From Promethearchaeota archaeon (GTDB taxonomy: Archaea > Asgardarchaeota > Lokiarchaeia > Sigynarchaeales > SOKP01), in assembly GCA_030605085.1 (NCBI GenBank), contig JAUWBH010000146.1, positions 1 to 16,177 of the forward strand: a stretch of DNA of 16,177 nt, in the 5' to 3' direction. Of this stretch, positions 7,683 to 14,691 are shown piece by piece. Each line of letters begins with the position of its first letter. Within the stretch, counting starts at the first letter, position 1. Both the position numbers and the translations under genes were made by a program. Under the pieces are notes generated by a model, which saw only the letters and a list, made by a program, of their open reading frames with translations, was not told the origin of the DNA and did not search any database.

Positions 7683-8144
7683 TCATATCTTTACGAAGCC
7701 CTTTATATCTGAAGGGCCTCCTTTTGTATTTGCTTCCCATTCGATTCTAACTTTCATCCCAGTCTTAATTTCACCAGGTTCCATCTTCAAGAGCTTGTTA
7801 ATAATAGCAGTATTACTTCCATCAATGTTTACCATTCCAATAATCTGAGGTTTTTTTACTTTTCTTGAGCCTCTATCGTTTACTTTGTACGGAGTTATAG
7901 TATAATTTACCAATGTCCCAGTATCTGGTAAATCAATCCAATTTTGATCTAATGGAATAGATACATTACACTTACCACAGATTTTCCGAGGCGGAACAAA
8001 CACATCCCCGCATTTTTGGCATTTATTTCCTACAATCTTCTTTTGTTCTAAGCCATCGTAGAATTTATCCATGTATTTACCTACCCAAAACGCAAATTCC
8101 GCTCGAACCATACCTTTATTCGCTACAATTACTTTTTCAGTCAT
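7683..8144 (-). CDS. DUF35 zinc-ribbon/OB-fold protein, first gene of the operon
   Basis: A 153-residue protein with a zinc ribbon (C42, C45, C56, C59: KCQKCGDVFVPPRKICGKC) and an OB-fold (GTLVNYTITPYKV, IIGMVNIDGS, TGMKVRIEW). It probably binds one of the thiolase-like proteins encoded immediately downstream and shields or positions the CoA moiety. It resembles the distal DUF35 copy but is shorter and has a different N-terminal helix. Having one DUF35 at each end of the operon suggests that each thiolase-like subunit may have its own partner. No good Shine-Dalgarno motif precedes the ATG at 8144, in contrast with the other three genes of the operon; a run of 12 T on the plus strand (8158-8169) lies just upstream. 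Confidence 0.9.
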   Translation of the reverse strand: MTEKVIVANKGMVRAEFAFWVGKYMDKFYDGLEQKKIVGNKCQKCGDVFVPPRKICGKCNVSIPLDQNWIDLPDTGTLVNYTITPYKVNDRGSRKVKKPQIIGMVNIDGSNTAIINKLLKMEPGEIKTGMKVRIEWEANTKGGPSDIKGFVKI

Positions 8145-8506
8145 TTTGCTTTACGTGTTTTTTTTTTTTAATTTAATTTTAAGATGTTTTAAAAAATATT
8201 TTGTTTATGATAAATTTATTGAGAATATAAAGGTTGAAATCAATAAAAGAATAGCATACTTATTAAAAATCTAAAGAAATTTTATTAAATCGTGAAATTA
8301 AATTAAGAAAAAAACTTAAAATAAAGCTCTTAAAATAAAAAAAATTATAATAAAACTATAATATTTAGATGTACTCGTTAATATTTCCTACATCATATAC
8401 CTATATGTTGAGAAAGCACATCCCGATAATCTTTTTATTTAAATATCAATGTTAATTTTAAATTATTGAGTATTAGATCAATAAAATATAAGGTGCTATG
8501 TGAATT
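8145..8506. other. Divergent intergenic region between the thiolase operon and the SepF-like gene
   Basis: No gene is visible in these 362 bases. Contents seen: a 12-T homopolymer (8158-8169); a TATA-like TTTATATT on the minus strand (about 8225-8232), which could drive the operon with a long leader; the perfect 14-bp inverted repeat CATATACCTATATG (8394-8407), an operator candidate; and a TATA-like TTTTTATTTAAATAT (8432-8445) at a suitable distance for the SepF-like gene. The composition is extremely AT-rich, so all site calls are tentative. Confidence 0.4.
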
Positions 8507-8866
8507 TTGAAATTATTAAAAAAAGAAAGGGATTTTATTTTAGGCTCCCCGCACGAAACATTGGGTTTCTCAAAAGAAAATAGTTATCTTCAAGGATCTA
8601 CAATTATTCCAAAATTTCTAATTAAAAAATATGACTTTAATTCAATTGAGCAAATTAACGATATAAAAAAGCAACTGTTGGGAAGAAGAATATTAATAAT
8701 TAACGCTAAAGAACTTCTTACTAATAACGAAATTCCGATTAAAGAACTAAAACGTGGAATCGACGAGATCAAATCGTTTTTAAAGAATTGTGGAGGATCA
8801 ATTGGAAGAATAGGAGATCAATACCTTATTTTAACGCCCAGTCCGCATGTTAAAATTTCAAACTAA
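8507..8866 (+). CDS. SepF-like cell-division protein
   Basis: The 119-residue protein matches the archaeal SepF pattern. A short basic-hydrophobic N-terminus (MKLLKKERDFIL) may be the membrane-targeting helix. After a linker comes a domain with the segment IEQINDIKKQLLGRRILIIN, an acidic-basic helix KRGIDEIKSFLKN, and the C-terminal GGSIGRIGDQYLILTPSPHVKI, the most diagnostic block. In archaea SepF anchors FtsZ to the membrane. No ftsZ is in this window. The start is TTG at 8507, the first in-frame start after an in-frame stop; AGGTG at 8491-8495 lies upstream at a slightly long spacing. Identification is by pattern memory. Confidence 0.7.
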   Translation: MKLLKKERDFILGSPHETLGFSKENSYLQGSTIIPKFLIKKYDFNSIEQINDIKKQLLGRRILIINAKELLTNNEIPIKELKRGIDEIKSFLKNCGGSIGRIGDQYLILTPSPHVKISN

Positions 8867-8888
8867 CTTCTTCAGAGAGTAAAATATA

Positions 8889-10610
8889 TTAAGATATTAT
8901 TGCAATCAAATTTATAACGAAAAAAATTGTAGCCCCGTAAAATATACCCAAAATAATAAAAGAATTTAAAAGCACCGCCCCTAATCTTTCCGTTTTATGA
9001 TATATAATGCCATTCATAATTGATGAGATCGTAAGCGCAATGCTAGTAGCTATTAAAACGGGCCATGATAAAATTAGCAAAATTTGCATCATTAAAAAGA
9101 TTTGTATGAACACTGCAATAATGGTAATAATATAAGTTCGCTTTTTTCTTGATTTTATGAATTCTAACGACGGATATATTATTTTTCTATAAAATATTTC
9201 CGTTGATAAATATAATGGAAAAATTATTATTGCCAGAGCGAAAGCAAGGAAACTGTGGGGATAAAACAAAAAAAAGGGGTAAAATAGAGCAAACGCAAAA
9301 TATAATCCTAAATAGATTCCAGCACAACAAGCAGCGTATCCTAAAGATCTAATTGTAGTTTTTGATTTAATTTTATTCTTAAAACTTAACTTTTCTTTTC
9401 TTTCTGCTTTATCATGGCGTAGAATTCTTCTAAAAAATAATCCATAAATTACAATGAAAATTAATGGTGCAATTATGAAGGCTAGCATTCTCAAAAGTAT
9501 AAAACTTACAATCCAAACGCTTACGAAAATAATAATGGATAAAGATAATATCAAAATTTGTTTTTTCTTACTTAATATTAATGTTTCTAACGATGCTTCA
9601 TTTTTCTTTGGCTGTTTAATGTAAACTAAACCTTCCTTTTTTAGAAAGTACTTTGAGCAATAAATCATTAATGAAAATGTGGTGAAATAAATCCCAATGA
9701 AGGTCAAAAAGGTAAGAAGGTAACTGTAACCATATGAGAGCTGAATTGGTCCATTTTTAGATTTTGAACCAAACAACACTTTTTCGAACCACTCGATTGT
9801 TTTAATTGTGGTTTCTCTGTGTAAAAGAAGGTGAGCTTCGCCATCATTACGTACGGGATATGTAAGTTTTTCCATTTTACATTCAGTTATGTCATGTAAT
9901 TCTTTATTATCCTTGTAAAATGGACCCTCCTTATGAACGATTAATAATAGATTCTCTGGTTGTTTTGTATCGTCATTCATCACTTCTACAGGATTATTAT
10001 CGTGGAGTAATTCTCTTTGCTTCTTATCAATATCAGCACCTTTAAAGACTCTTATTACATCAGTTACTCCTGCCCACGAAATCGTAGCTTTAAAACGGTC
10101 ATCGTAAAGACCATTCATAAGAACAACATATCCACCTAAAGAATGCCCTACCAAACCTATTTGCTCATCATCTATATGAGCATAACAGTCTAATTTCTCA
10201 ATTTTATTTAATAATTTTGAACAAACTTGAGTCATTTCTAGCTTTCCGTATTCATCTTCTTTTAATAAGTGTGAATTAGCACTTTCACCATGACCAGGCA
10301 TATCAACGCAAGCAACATAAAAACCTCTCTTGGTCAATTCTATAGGAACGCGCAGATCAAAATCTTTCTGTGAACTAAACCCATGAACATAAATTACTAA
10401 GGGTTGTTTATCTTGAAAATCAAGATTTTTAGTAGGATGATACAAATTAGCGTGGATTTTTGTATCAGCACATTCAAATTCAATTCTTTCGTAATATATA
10501 TAACTCTGACTTCTATCTACAATTAGAAGGGATAATGAAATACCTAAAAAAATAATAGGTAGTATTAAAAAAACTGTGCGCCGGTTTAGTTCCTTTTTAA
10601 TTTTTAACAT
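8889..10610 (-). CDS. Membrane-anchored alpha/beta hydrolase fused to a C-terminal multi-pass membrane domain
   Basis: This 573-residue protein starts with a signal-anchor segment (about 12-31). An alpha/beta hydrolase domain follows (about 40-280): VIYVHGFSS (72-80) oxyanion strand, DMPGHGES (103-110), nucleophile elbow GHSLGG with S157, and a candidate His in GEAHLLLH (260 or 264). Roughly eight hydrophobic helices fill 290-573. It resembles lysophospholipase or dienelactone-hydrolase-like serine hydrolases and would probably face the cell exterior. Within the membrane part, TEIFYR (470-475) faintly recalls the EExxxR motif of CPBP/CAAX proteases, with the first Glu missing; that link is speculative. 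A TATA-like box 29 bases upstream suggests a leaderless transcript. It converges with the SepF-like gene, 22 bases apart. Confidence 0.8.
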   Translation of the reverse strand: MLKIKKELNRRTVFLILPIIFLGISLSLLIVDRSQSYIYYERIEFECADTKIHANLYHPTKNLDFQDKQPLVIYVHGFSSQKDFDLRVPIELTKRGFYVACVDMPGHGESANSHLLKEDEYGKLEMTQVCSKLLNKIEKLDCYAHIDDEQIGLVGHSLGGYVVLMNGLYDDRFKATISWAGVTDVIRVFKGADIDKKQRELLHDNNPVEVMNDDTKQPENLLLIVHKEGPFYKDNKELHDITECKMEKLTYPVRNDGEAHLLLHRETTIKTIEWFEKVLFGSKSKNGPIQLSYGYSYLLTFLTFIGIYFTTFSLMIYCSKYFLKKEGLVYIKQPKKNEASLETLILSKKKQILILSLSIIIFVSVWIVSFILLRMLAFIIAPLIFIVIYGLFFRRILRHDKAERKEKLSFKNKIKSKTTIRSLGYAACCAGIYLGLYFAFALFYPFFLFYPHSFLAFALAIIIFPLYLSTEIFYRKIIYPSLEFIKSRKKRTYIITIIAVFIQIFLMMQILLILSWPVLIATSIALTISSIMNGIIYHKTERLGAVLLNSFIILGIFYGATIFFVINLIAIIS

Positions 10611-10633
10611 TAAATAAATATTCTTTGTTAATT

Positions 10634-10643
10634 TTTATATAAT
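10634..10643 (-). promoter_or_regulatory. Putative TATA box for the hydrolase gene, leaderless
   Basis: ATTATATAAA on the minus strand is centred about 29 bases upstream of the ATG at 10610, and no Shine-Dalgarno motif lies between, pointing to a leaderless transcript. Confidence 0.4.
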
Positions 10644-10691
10644 TTTCATATATTATATTATTCAAAATTATTGTTATATTAATTTTTACTG

Positions 10692-10856
10692 TTATGTGAT
10701 ATAATTTTTTAAATAAATAGAGCATTTTCTATAAAATTTATGGCATCTGTCGCAATTTGTTGCAATATCGCAAGCTTTTGAATAAGGACATTCTACATTA
10801 CTTTTATCTAACGATATCTTAACTCTATGCAATCTTCTTTCAATTTCATTCTTCAT
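10692..10856 (-). CDS. Small Cys-rich protein, possibly metal-binding, unknown function
   Basis: A 54-residue frame from ATG 10856 encodes an N-terminal charged helix and five cysteines in its second half (C23, C29, C35, C38, C45; pattern C-x5-C-x5-C-x2-C-x6-C), starting ECPYSKAC. This spacing suggests zinc or iron-sulfur binding. The frame extends upstream to a TTG at 10943 (83 residues), but that extension is not protein-like, and a TATA-like TATATATA at 10951-10958 would place transcription start inside it. I cannot name a family. It lies between the hydrolase and a 74-residue orphan, as a single gene. Confidence 0.5.
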   Translation of the reverse strand: MKNEIERRLHRVKISLDKSNVECPYSKACDIATNCDRCHKFYRKCSIYLKNYIT

Positions 10857-11275
10857 ACAAAGCTCGCTCTTTTTAATTTGGAAAATAGGGGATAAAGATT
10901 TATCTTTTCTTTCTATTTCTTGGAGATGGAAAAAGAACCACAATTATAGCTATATATATTATTTAGTAATTTTCTTTTTAAAATATTTTATAATTTTCTT
11001 TTAATCGGATTGAATCCAATAATTTTGATTCGATATACTTCTAAACCTGCTCATTTTAATGAATTATTTTTATCTTCGAAATGGAATTGTATATCTATGG
11101 TTCTTTTATGGTTTTTTAATTAAATTCTGTTTTATTAGAAATTATTAGAGGTCTTTTTACTTAAATTGAAATATTTTTTATTTGAAATTAAGTAAAAATA
11201 AAATTAAGAAGTAAATATACCTTTAGGCTGAATTTTAGACAATGAAATTTAATTACTCGTTATGGAATTATATGT
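10857..11275. other. AT-rich intergenic region with a long inverted repeat
   Basis: No RNA gene or further protein gene is visible. It contains TATATATA (10951-10958), a 12-bp direct repeat TAATTTTCTTTT (10967-10978 and 10991-11002), a small palindrome GGATTGAATCC (about 11005-11015) and the long inverted repeat listed separately. GTAAATATAC (11211-11220) is a possible TATA box for the following small gene. Confidence 0.4.
11154..11198. repeat. 18-bp inverted repeat with a 9-base loop
   Basis: The left arm TTTTTACTTAAATTGAAA (11154-11171) pairs with TTTGAATTAAGTAAAAA-type sequence at 11181-11198 except at two mismatched positions (A opposite A, and G opposite G). The outer 11 bases of each arm match perfectly. 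It lies 78 bases before the small 74-codon gene and could be an operator, a structured leader or a terminator stem. Confidence 0.65.
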
Positions 11276-11500
11276 ATGAAGAAAAATTTAAATTCAGGCA
11301 ATTATAAAAGAGTTAAGTTAAAAAAAAATTACGATTTAGATGGTTATAACTATTTAAGAGCAAATATACTTAAAGAGCATGAAGGAGAAAAAATTTATAT
11401 TACATTATTAGAGTATTCAAAACAAGTTATTGAAAATTGCTTGCAATCTCTTGAACAAGCATCAAGTAAATCTTCTGTTAGTGATAATAAAACAAAATAA
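11276..11500 (+). CDS. Small hypothetical protein of 74 residues
   Basis: No family is recognised. The protein is basic at the N-terminus, then has a mixed segment with YDLDGYNYLRANILKEHEG, a beta-like EKIYITLLEY and a C-terminal helix ending in a Ser/Lys-rich tail. Amino-acid use looks like a real globular or helical small protein rather than random AT-rich translation. ATG at 11276 is the likely start; there is no clear Shine-Dalgarno motif, and a possible TATA box lies at 11211-11220. The gene converges with the dehydratase operon, only six bases from the dehydratase stop. Coding status is likely but not certain. Confidence 0.45.
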   Translation: MKKNLNSGNYKRVKLKKNYDLDGYNYLRANILKEHEGEKIYITLLEYSKQVIENCLQSLEQASSKSSVSDNKTK

Positions 11501-11506
11501 GAAATT

Positions 11507-12781
11507 TTATTTCTTTTTCCTTTTTTCTAGAATTTCTATAAAACTTTCAATCTTGTTAGTAATCTGCTCTTCATTGAACTTTCTTGGGTCATTCATGTCT
11601 CCATCAATAATTAGGCAAGGAATGTCATAATCGTTCATTAAGTGTCGCTTTAAATCGTAAAGACCACAAGAATTTGGTCTACAAGACATATTATTATGTA
11701 AAATAATGCCATCAATTTTCCATTCATCGACCGTTTCTTTAAACTTTTTAATTCTGGTTTCTAGGTCATAAATATACCAAAAACTTAGCATTAGTTCTGC
11801 CATGCATTCGATAGGATTGCTTAAAAGCATTTCTTTTGTAACATTTGGATTCATAAATTTAGAAAAAGCGTATGTATAAGGCTCATAAACGATGATCGCA
11901 CCATATTTCTCTAATGTTGCAAAATAGCGAAGTGCAAACCAGAAAGGGATTCCCTCAAACATTAACCTGTAATTTTCTTGTTCTAATGCTCCAATTCCCT
12001 CGTCAACACGAGCTTTTGCCTCTCTGTACATCCTTTTATATAATTTTATGGGAGTTTTTAGCCCTGGCATGCAAAATAAGGGAAAGAGCCCTGCAAAAGT
12101 ATCCTTAGTGGACACAGGGCTAGGTACATTCTTTCTTAGCTCGTAAATATCTTGCCAAACCATACCTAATTCATAAGAATTTTCTGCCACTTCTTTAGAT
12201 TTCTCCATGTCAATATCATGCCCGGTTATTTCTTTAATAAATTCCATTAGTTCCCAAAGCTGTTCTGCTACATATTTTTTGAAATAATACAATTGCCTTT
12301 TATTAGTATTGCTTACAACATGAGGCACATCAATAGTAAAATGAGGTACATTACCCATTCTTTCTGATTGAACTTGGAACCAATTTACATGAGTATCGCA
12401 GATGACATCGCTAGATAACATGAAAGTAGGTTTTCTCGTTCCACCCTTGGTCATATCAGCACCACTTACTACAGCGCCTACGTTTGTTTTGAAATAAGAG
12501 CATATATCGTACGAAAATCCTTCGTCTTCTGCGATTTCAATAAAATTTTTTGATAATTTTTGAGCTGCTGCAATGGTGGCTGAATTTTCTGGCAACATTG
12601 GTTGAACATCCATAGCATATAAGAGTTCGACGGGAGTACCTGCTGTTGCCCATGCGGTTGGCATCCCATCTCTGTAAGCTTGTTCAATTGCTAAGAAATG
12701 CCTGCCCATTATATTTTTTAATCCTAAGGTAGCATTTAACATTTTTGATTTTTTAACTTGTGCTTTTGACAATTTTAACAC
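11507..12781 (-). CDS. 2-hydroxyacyl-CoA dehydratase / benzoyl-CoA reductase-type subunit (HgdB/BcrC-like)
   Basis: The 424-residue protein fits the large family that includes HgdAB, FldBC, HadBC and the benzoyl-CoA reductase BC subunits. Three well-placed cysteines, C94 (DICSYFKTNVG), C128 (VICDTH) and C367 (MSCRPNSCGLYD), match the three-Cys ligation of the [4Fe-4S] cluster in such subunits, and the ending GDMNDPRKFNEEQ...IESFIEILEKR is the family's C-terminal signature. These enzymes use ATP-activated single electrons to dehydrate 2-hydroxyacyl-CoA via ketyl radicals, or to reduce aromatic CoA esters. The start is GTG at 12781, or more likely TTG at 12772, which has AAAGGTG six bases upstream. 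It is the second gene of a two-gene operon. No activator ATPase is encoded in the window. Confidence 0.87.
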   Translation of the reverse strand: MLKLSKAQVKKSKMLNATLGLKNIMGRHFLAIEQAYRDGMPTAWATAGTPVELLYAMDVQPMLPENSATIAAAQKLSKNFIEIAEDEGFSYDICSYFKTNVGAVVSGADMTKGGTRKPTFMLSSDVICDTHVNWFQVQSERMGNVPHFTIDVPHVVSNTNKRQLYYFKKYVAEQLWELMEFIKEITGHDIDMEKSKEVAENSYELGMVWQDIYELRKNVPSPVSTKDTFAGLFPLFCMPGLKTPIKLYKRMYREAKARVDEGIGALEQENYRLMFEGIPFWFALRYFATLEKYGAIIVYEPYTYAFSKFMNPNVTKEMLLSNPIECMAELMLSFWYIYDLETRIKKFKETVDEWKIDGIILHNNMSCRPNSCGLYDLKRHLMNDYDIPCLIIDGDMNDPRKFNEEQITNKIESFIEILEKRKKK

Positions 12782-12812
12782 CTTTCTTAAATTATTCCTT
12801 TCTTAAATTATT
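12781..12812. repeat. Perfect 16-bp tandem duplication across a gene junction
   Basis: CCTTTCTTAAATTATT occurs twice back to back (12781-12796 and 12797-12812). The second copy contains the end and stop codon of the upstream dehydratase subunit gene; the first copy repeats that stop and forms the AAAGG ribosome-binding site of the downstream gene. Confidence 0.95.
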
Positions 12813-13864
12813 TCAGCAAACGCTTCGAAGCGCGTTGCTAGCTGTTTATACGATTCACGATTATACTCCACTTCCACGAATAAATAGGGAATTTCTAATT
12901 CTTTGAACTTTTTGGTAAAATACGGATTAGAATAGAGAAGAGGCTCACAGAACTTTTGAGTTATATTTATTACTCCATCGATATCGTATTTTTCTGCCAA
13001 TTCTTTCAAAAATTCAAATCTTTTATAAGAAGGGAATTTTGTAGAATATTGAGGTTTATTTAAGTGATAATTAGCAAGAGCTTGGAGAGGATCGTCCTTT
13101 TCGTCGACTATATTCCAAAAATATCGTGTACCAATGCACAAATCATCTACTACTACTTGAAAATTAAGATTTTCGAGATTTCTAATAATCTCAGTATCGT
13201 CTATGACTGACCCTGTTAACAAAATTTTCTTTAATTTTTTATCCGTAAAAGATTTATTATTTTTTAAATCGTCCAGTTTATTTTGGAGTATTTCTAACGC
13301 TTCGGTTTTATTTTGCTGTTGCACCATCTTTACTAACTCGTGGAAATCCGAGCCCTTTAAAATTAATTTACTTCTATATTCCGAAATTTCCTTGAGAAGT
13401 TTTCGAATTTTATTCATTAACTTAATTGCTTCACGGATTTTATCAGTCGAAATCTTAACATTAAATTTTTCCTCCAACTGAGTGATCATTTCTTTCATGT
13501 CTTCAATAAAAAACTTCTGAGCGGTTTTATTTCGTTTTAAAGGAACATTGAGAAAAAATAAAAAATCTATGTTAGTATTTTCTAACCATAGGTCAAACTC
13601 TCTATTAGTACAATCGCAACCATGCGCAGTTATCACGCCTTTAATATCTTTAATATCGCCATTAAATCCCTTAATTGCTTGTTCAAGGATATTTCTCGCC
13701 CAAACGCAATGCGTTGGAGGGATATGCTCATTTACTCTGTCCAACTCTATTGTTGGATCCCCTAAAAGCCTTATTGGTACTAAATCAGCGGCTAACAATA
13801 TCTCTTCTGGAGTTACCACATCAGCGTCGAAGTAGCCTATTTTTTTCAAGGTATTACTTCTCAT
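12803..13864 (-). CDS. 2-hydroxyacyl-CoA dehydratase / benzoyl-CoA reductase-type partner subunit (HgdA/BcrB-like)
   Basis: This 353-residue protein belongs to the same family as its downstream neighbour. The N-terminus GYFDADVVTPEEILLAADLVPIRLLG is the usual entry, followed by C53 (PPTHCVWARN), C83/C85 (HGCDCTNREFD), C243 (DDLCIGTRYF) and C306 (TQKFCEPLLY), giving candidates for a second [4Fe-4S] cluster. The C-terminus ends with IPYLFVEVEYN...TRFEAFAEII, also typical. The two subunits should form a heterodimer with the active site between them. The operon order is this gene first, then the 424-residue subunit after about 20 bases. The ATG at 13864 has a TATA-like sequence upstream near 13917-13928. 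Confidence 0.87.
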   Translation of the reverse strand: MRSNTLKKIGYFDADVVTPEEILLAADLVPIRLLGDPTIELDRVNEHIPPTHCVWARNILEQAIKGFNGDIKDIKGVITAHGCDCTNREFDLWLENTNIDFLFFLNVPLKRNKTAQKFFIEDMKEMITQLEEKFNVKISTDKIREAIKLMNKIRKLLKEISEYRSKLILKGSDFHELVKMVQQQNKTEALEILQNKLDDLKNNKSFTDKKLKKILLTGSVIDDTEIIRNLENLNFQVVVDDLCIGTRYFWNIVDEKDDPLQALANYHLNKPQYSTKFPSYKRFEFLKELAEKYDIDGVINITQKFCEPLLYSNPYFTKKFKELEIPYLFVEVEYNRESYKQLATRFEAFAEII

Positions 13865-13997
13865 CTCAGATATTTATTATTATGAAATAGAATTTTAATG
13901 AGAAATTAAATCTTTAAGTATATAAAAAAATATTTATTGAATTGAAATATTACTTAATATATCTATTTGAACACGAATAATTTTTAATACTGTTTAT
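13865..13997. promoter_or_regulatory. Divergent promoter region: dehydratase operon and LSm-L37e operon
   Basis: TATATAAAAAA (about 13919-13929) could act as a TATA box for either direction; on the minus strand it would start the dehydratase transcript about 30 bases before the ATG. TTAATATATC (about 13954-13963) is better placed for the LSm gene. Assignment is by spacing only. Confidence 0.4.
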
Positions 13998-14312
13998 ATG
14001 TCGCAACACACAATTTCAAGAACATTAAGTAAAGCAATACTACAACCCAAAATTCGGATTAAATTGAAGATTTGGAACACATATCTTACTGGAAAGTTAG
14101 TAAGATTTGACAATTATATGAACTTGATCGTTGAAAATGCTAAAGAAATATACTTTGGCAGAGGCGGAAAGAGAAGCAAGGATTTAGGAACTGTACTAAT
14201 CCGGGGAGCTTCAATCATTTTTATTGGTCAAAAAAGAGAGAAAATAATATTTGCTGAATCTCAGTTTGAGCACGATGAGCTAATGCACAAAGAAGAACAC
14301 GAGGATGCCTAA
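13998..14312 (+). CDS. Sm-like archaeal protein (LSm)
   Basis: The 104-residue protein has the bipartite Sm fold. Sm1 is represented by LKIWNTYLTGKLVRFDNYMNL (D and N at the RNA-binding FDNYMN turn) and Sm2 by LGTVLIRGASIIFI, with R-G at the uridine-binding turn. LSm proteins form heptameric rings that bind U-rich RNA. Here the Sm1-Sm2 linker is longer and basic (GRGGKRSKD), and an acidic, His-rich tail (HDELMHKEEHEDA) follows the core. It is translated upstream of L37e, a pairing widely conserved in archaea, and the gap to the next start is 22 bases. The ATG at 13998 has only a short leader. Confidence 0.93.
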   Translation: MSQHTISRTLSKAILQPKIRIKLKIWNTYLTGKLVRFDNYMNLIVENAKEIYFGRGGKRSKDLGTVLIRGASIIFIGQKREKIIFAESQFEHDELMHKEEHEDA

Positions 14313-14334
14313 TTTTTAAGAATGGGGTGATTAT

Positions 14335-14535
14335 GTGGGTAAAGGTACGCCAAGTAAAGGTAAGAAAAATAAGGCAAGCTCTCATAAAACTTGTAGAAGA
14401 TGTGGAAAACACTCGTATCACCGAAGCAAAAGGTATTGCGCAAGTTGCGGTTTCGGGAGAACTGCTAAACTAAGACAGCCTAGCTGGAGGAATAGGTATA
14501 GACCTTTTAATGGTAACAAGGGTTTCTATCGTTAA
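14335..14535 (+). CDS. rpl37e: 50S ribosomal protein L37e
   Basis: The 66-residue basic protein is full length and contains the zinc ribbon C20-x2-C23...C35-x2-C38 (TCRRCGKHSYH, YCASCGFG), followed by the conserved RxYRPFNGN type tail. L37e is a large-subunit protein found in archaea and eukaryotes but not bacteria, so it anchors the archaeal assignment. The start is GTG at 14335, with GGGGTGA four bases upstream (14324-14330). The gene is the second of the LSm-L37e operon. Confidence 0.95.
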   Translation: MGKGTPSKGKKNKASSHKTCRRCGKHSYHRSKRYCASCGFGRTAKLRQPSWRNRYRPFNGNKGFYR

Positions 14536-14634
14536 ACCTAACATACTAAACTGTACTCATTTTAGTTCCATTAGTTTAATAATTAACAGAGTTTAAATTA
14601 ACTTAAATTTCACACAATTTTTTAATCCTAATTT

Positions 14635-14645
14635 ATTATAAATAT
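14635..14645 (+). promoter_or_regulatory. Putative TATA box for the Roadblock-E1 operon
   Basis: ATTATAAATATTAT sits about 50 bases upstream of the ATG at 14692, predicting a transcript start near 14665 and a short leader that includes GAGGGA. The remaining 14536-14634 shows no gene. Confidence 0.45.
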
Positions 14646-14691
14646 TATATTTTTAAAAGATTTTAAAATAAAATGATTCAATGAGGGACTA

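Noticed and set aside
6292..7848. Open frames on the plus strand opposite the thiolase-like genes (6292-6612, 6636-6941, 7612-7848)
   Set aside because: They lie antisense inside well-supported coding regions, have low-complexity Ser/Ile/Pro-rich translations and no ribosome-binding site.
8158..8169. Run of 12 T considered as a terminator or phase-variable tract
   Set aside because: On the operon's strand it is an A tract upstream of the first gene, and it lies outside any reading frame, so no specific role is supported.
13203..13890. Plus-strand open frames opposite the dehydratase subunit gene
   Set aside because: They mirror the minus-strand codon pattern of a recognised enzyme and resemble no protein.
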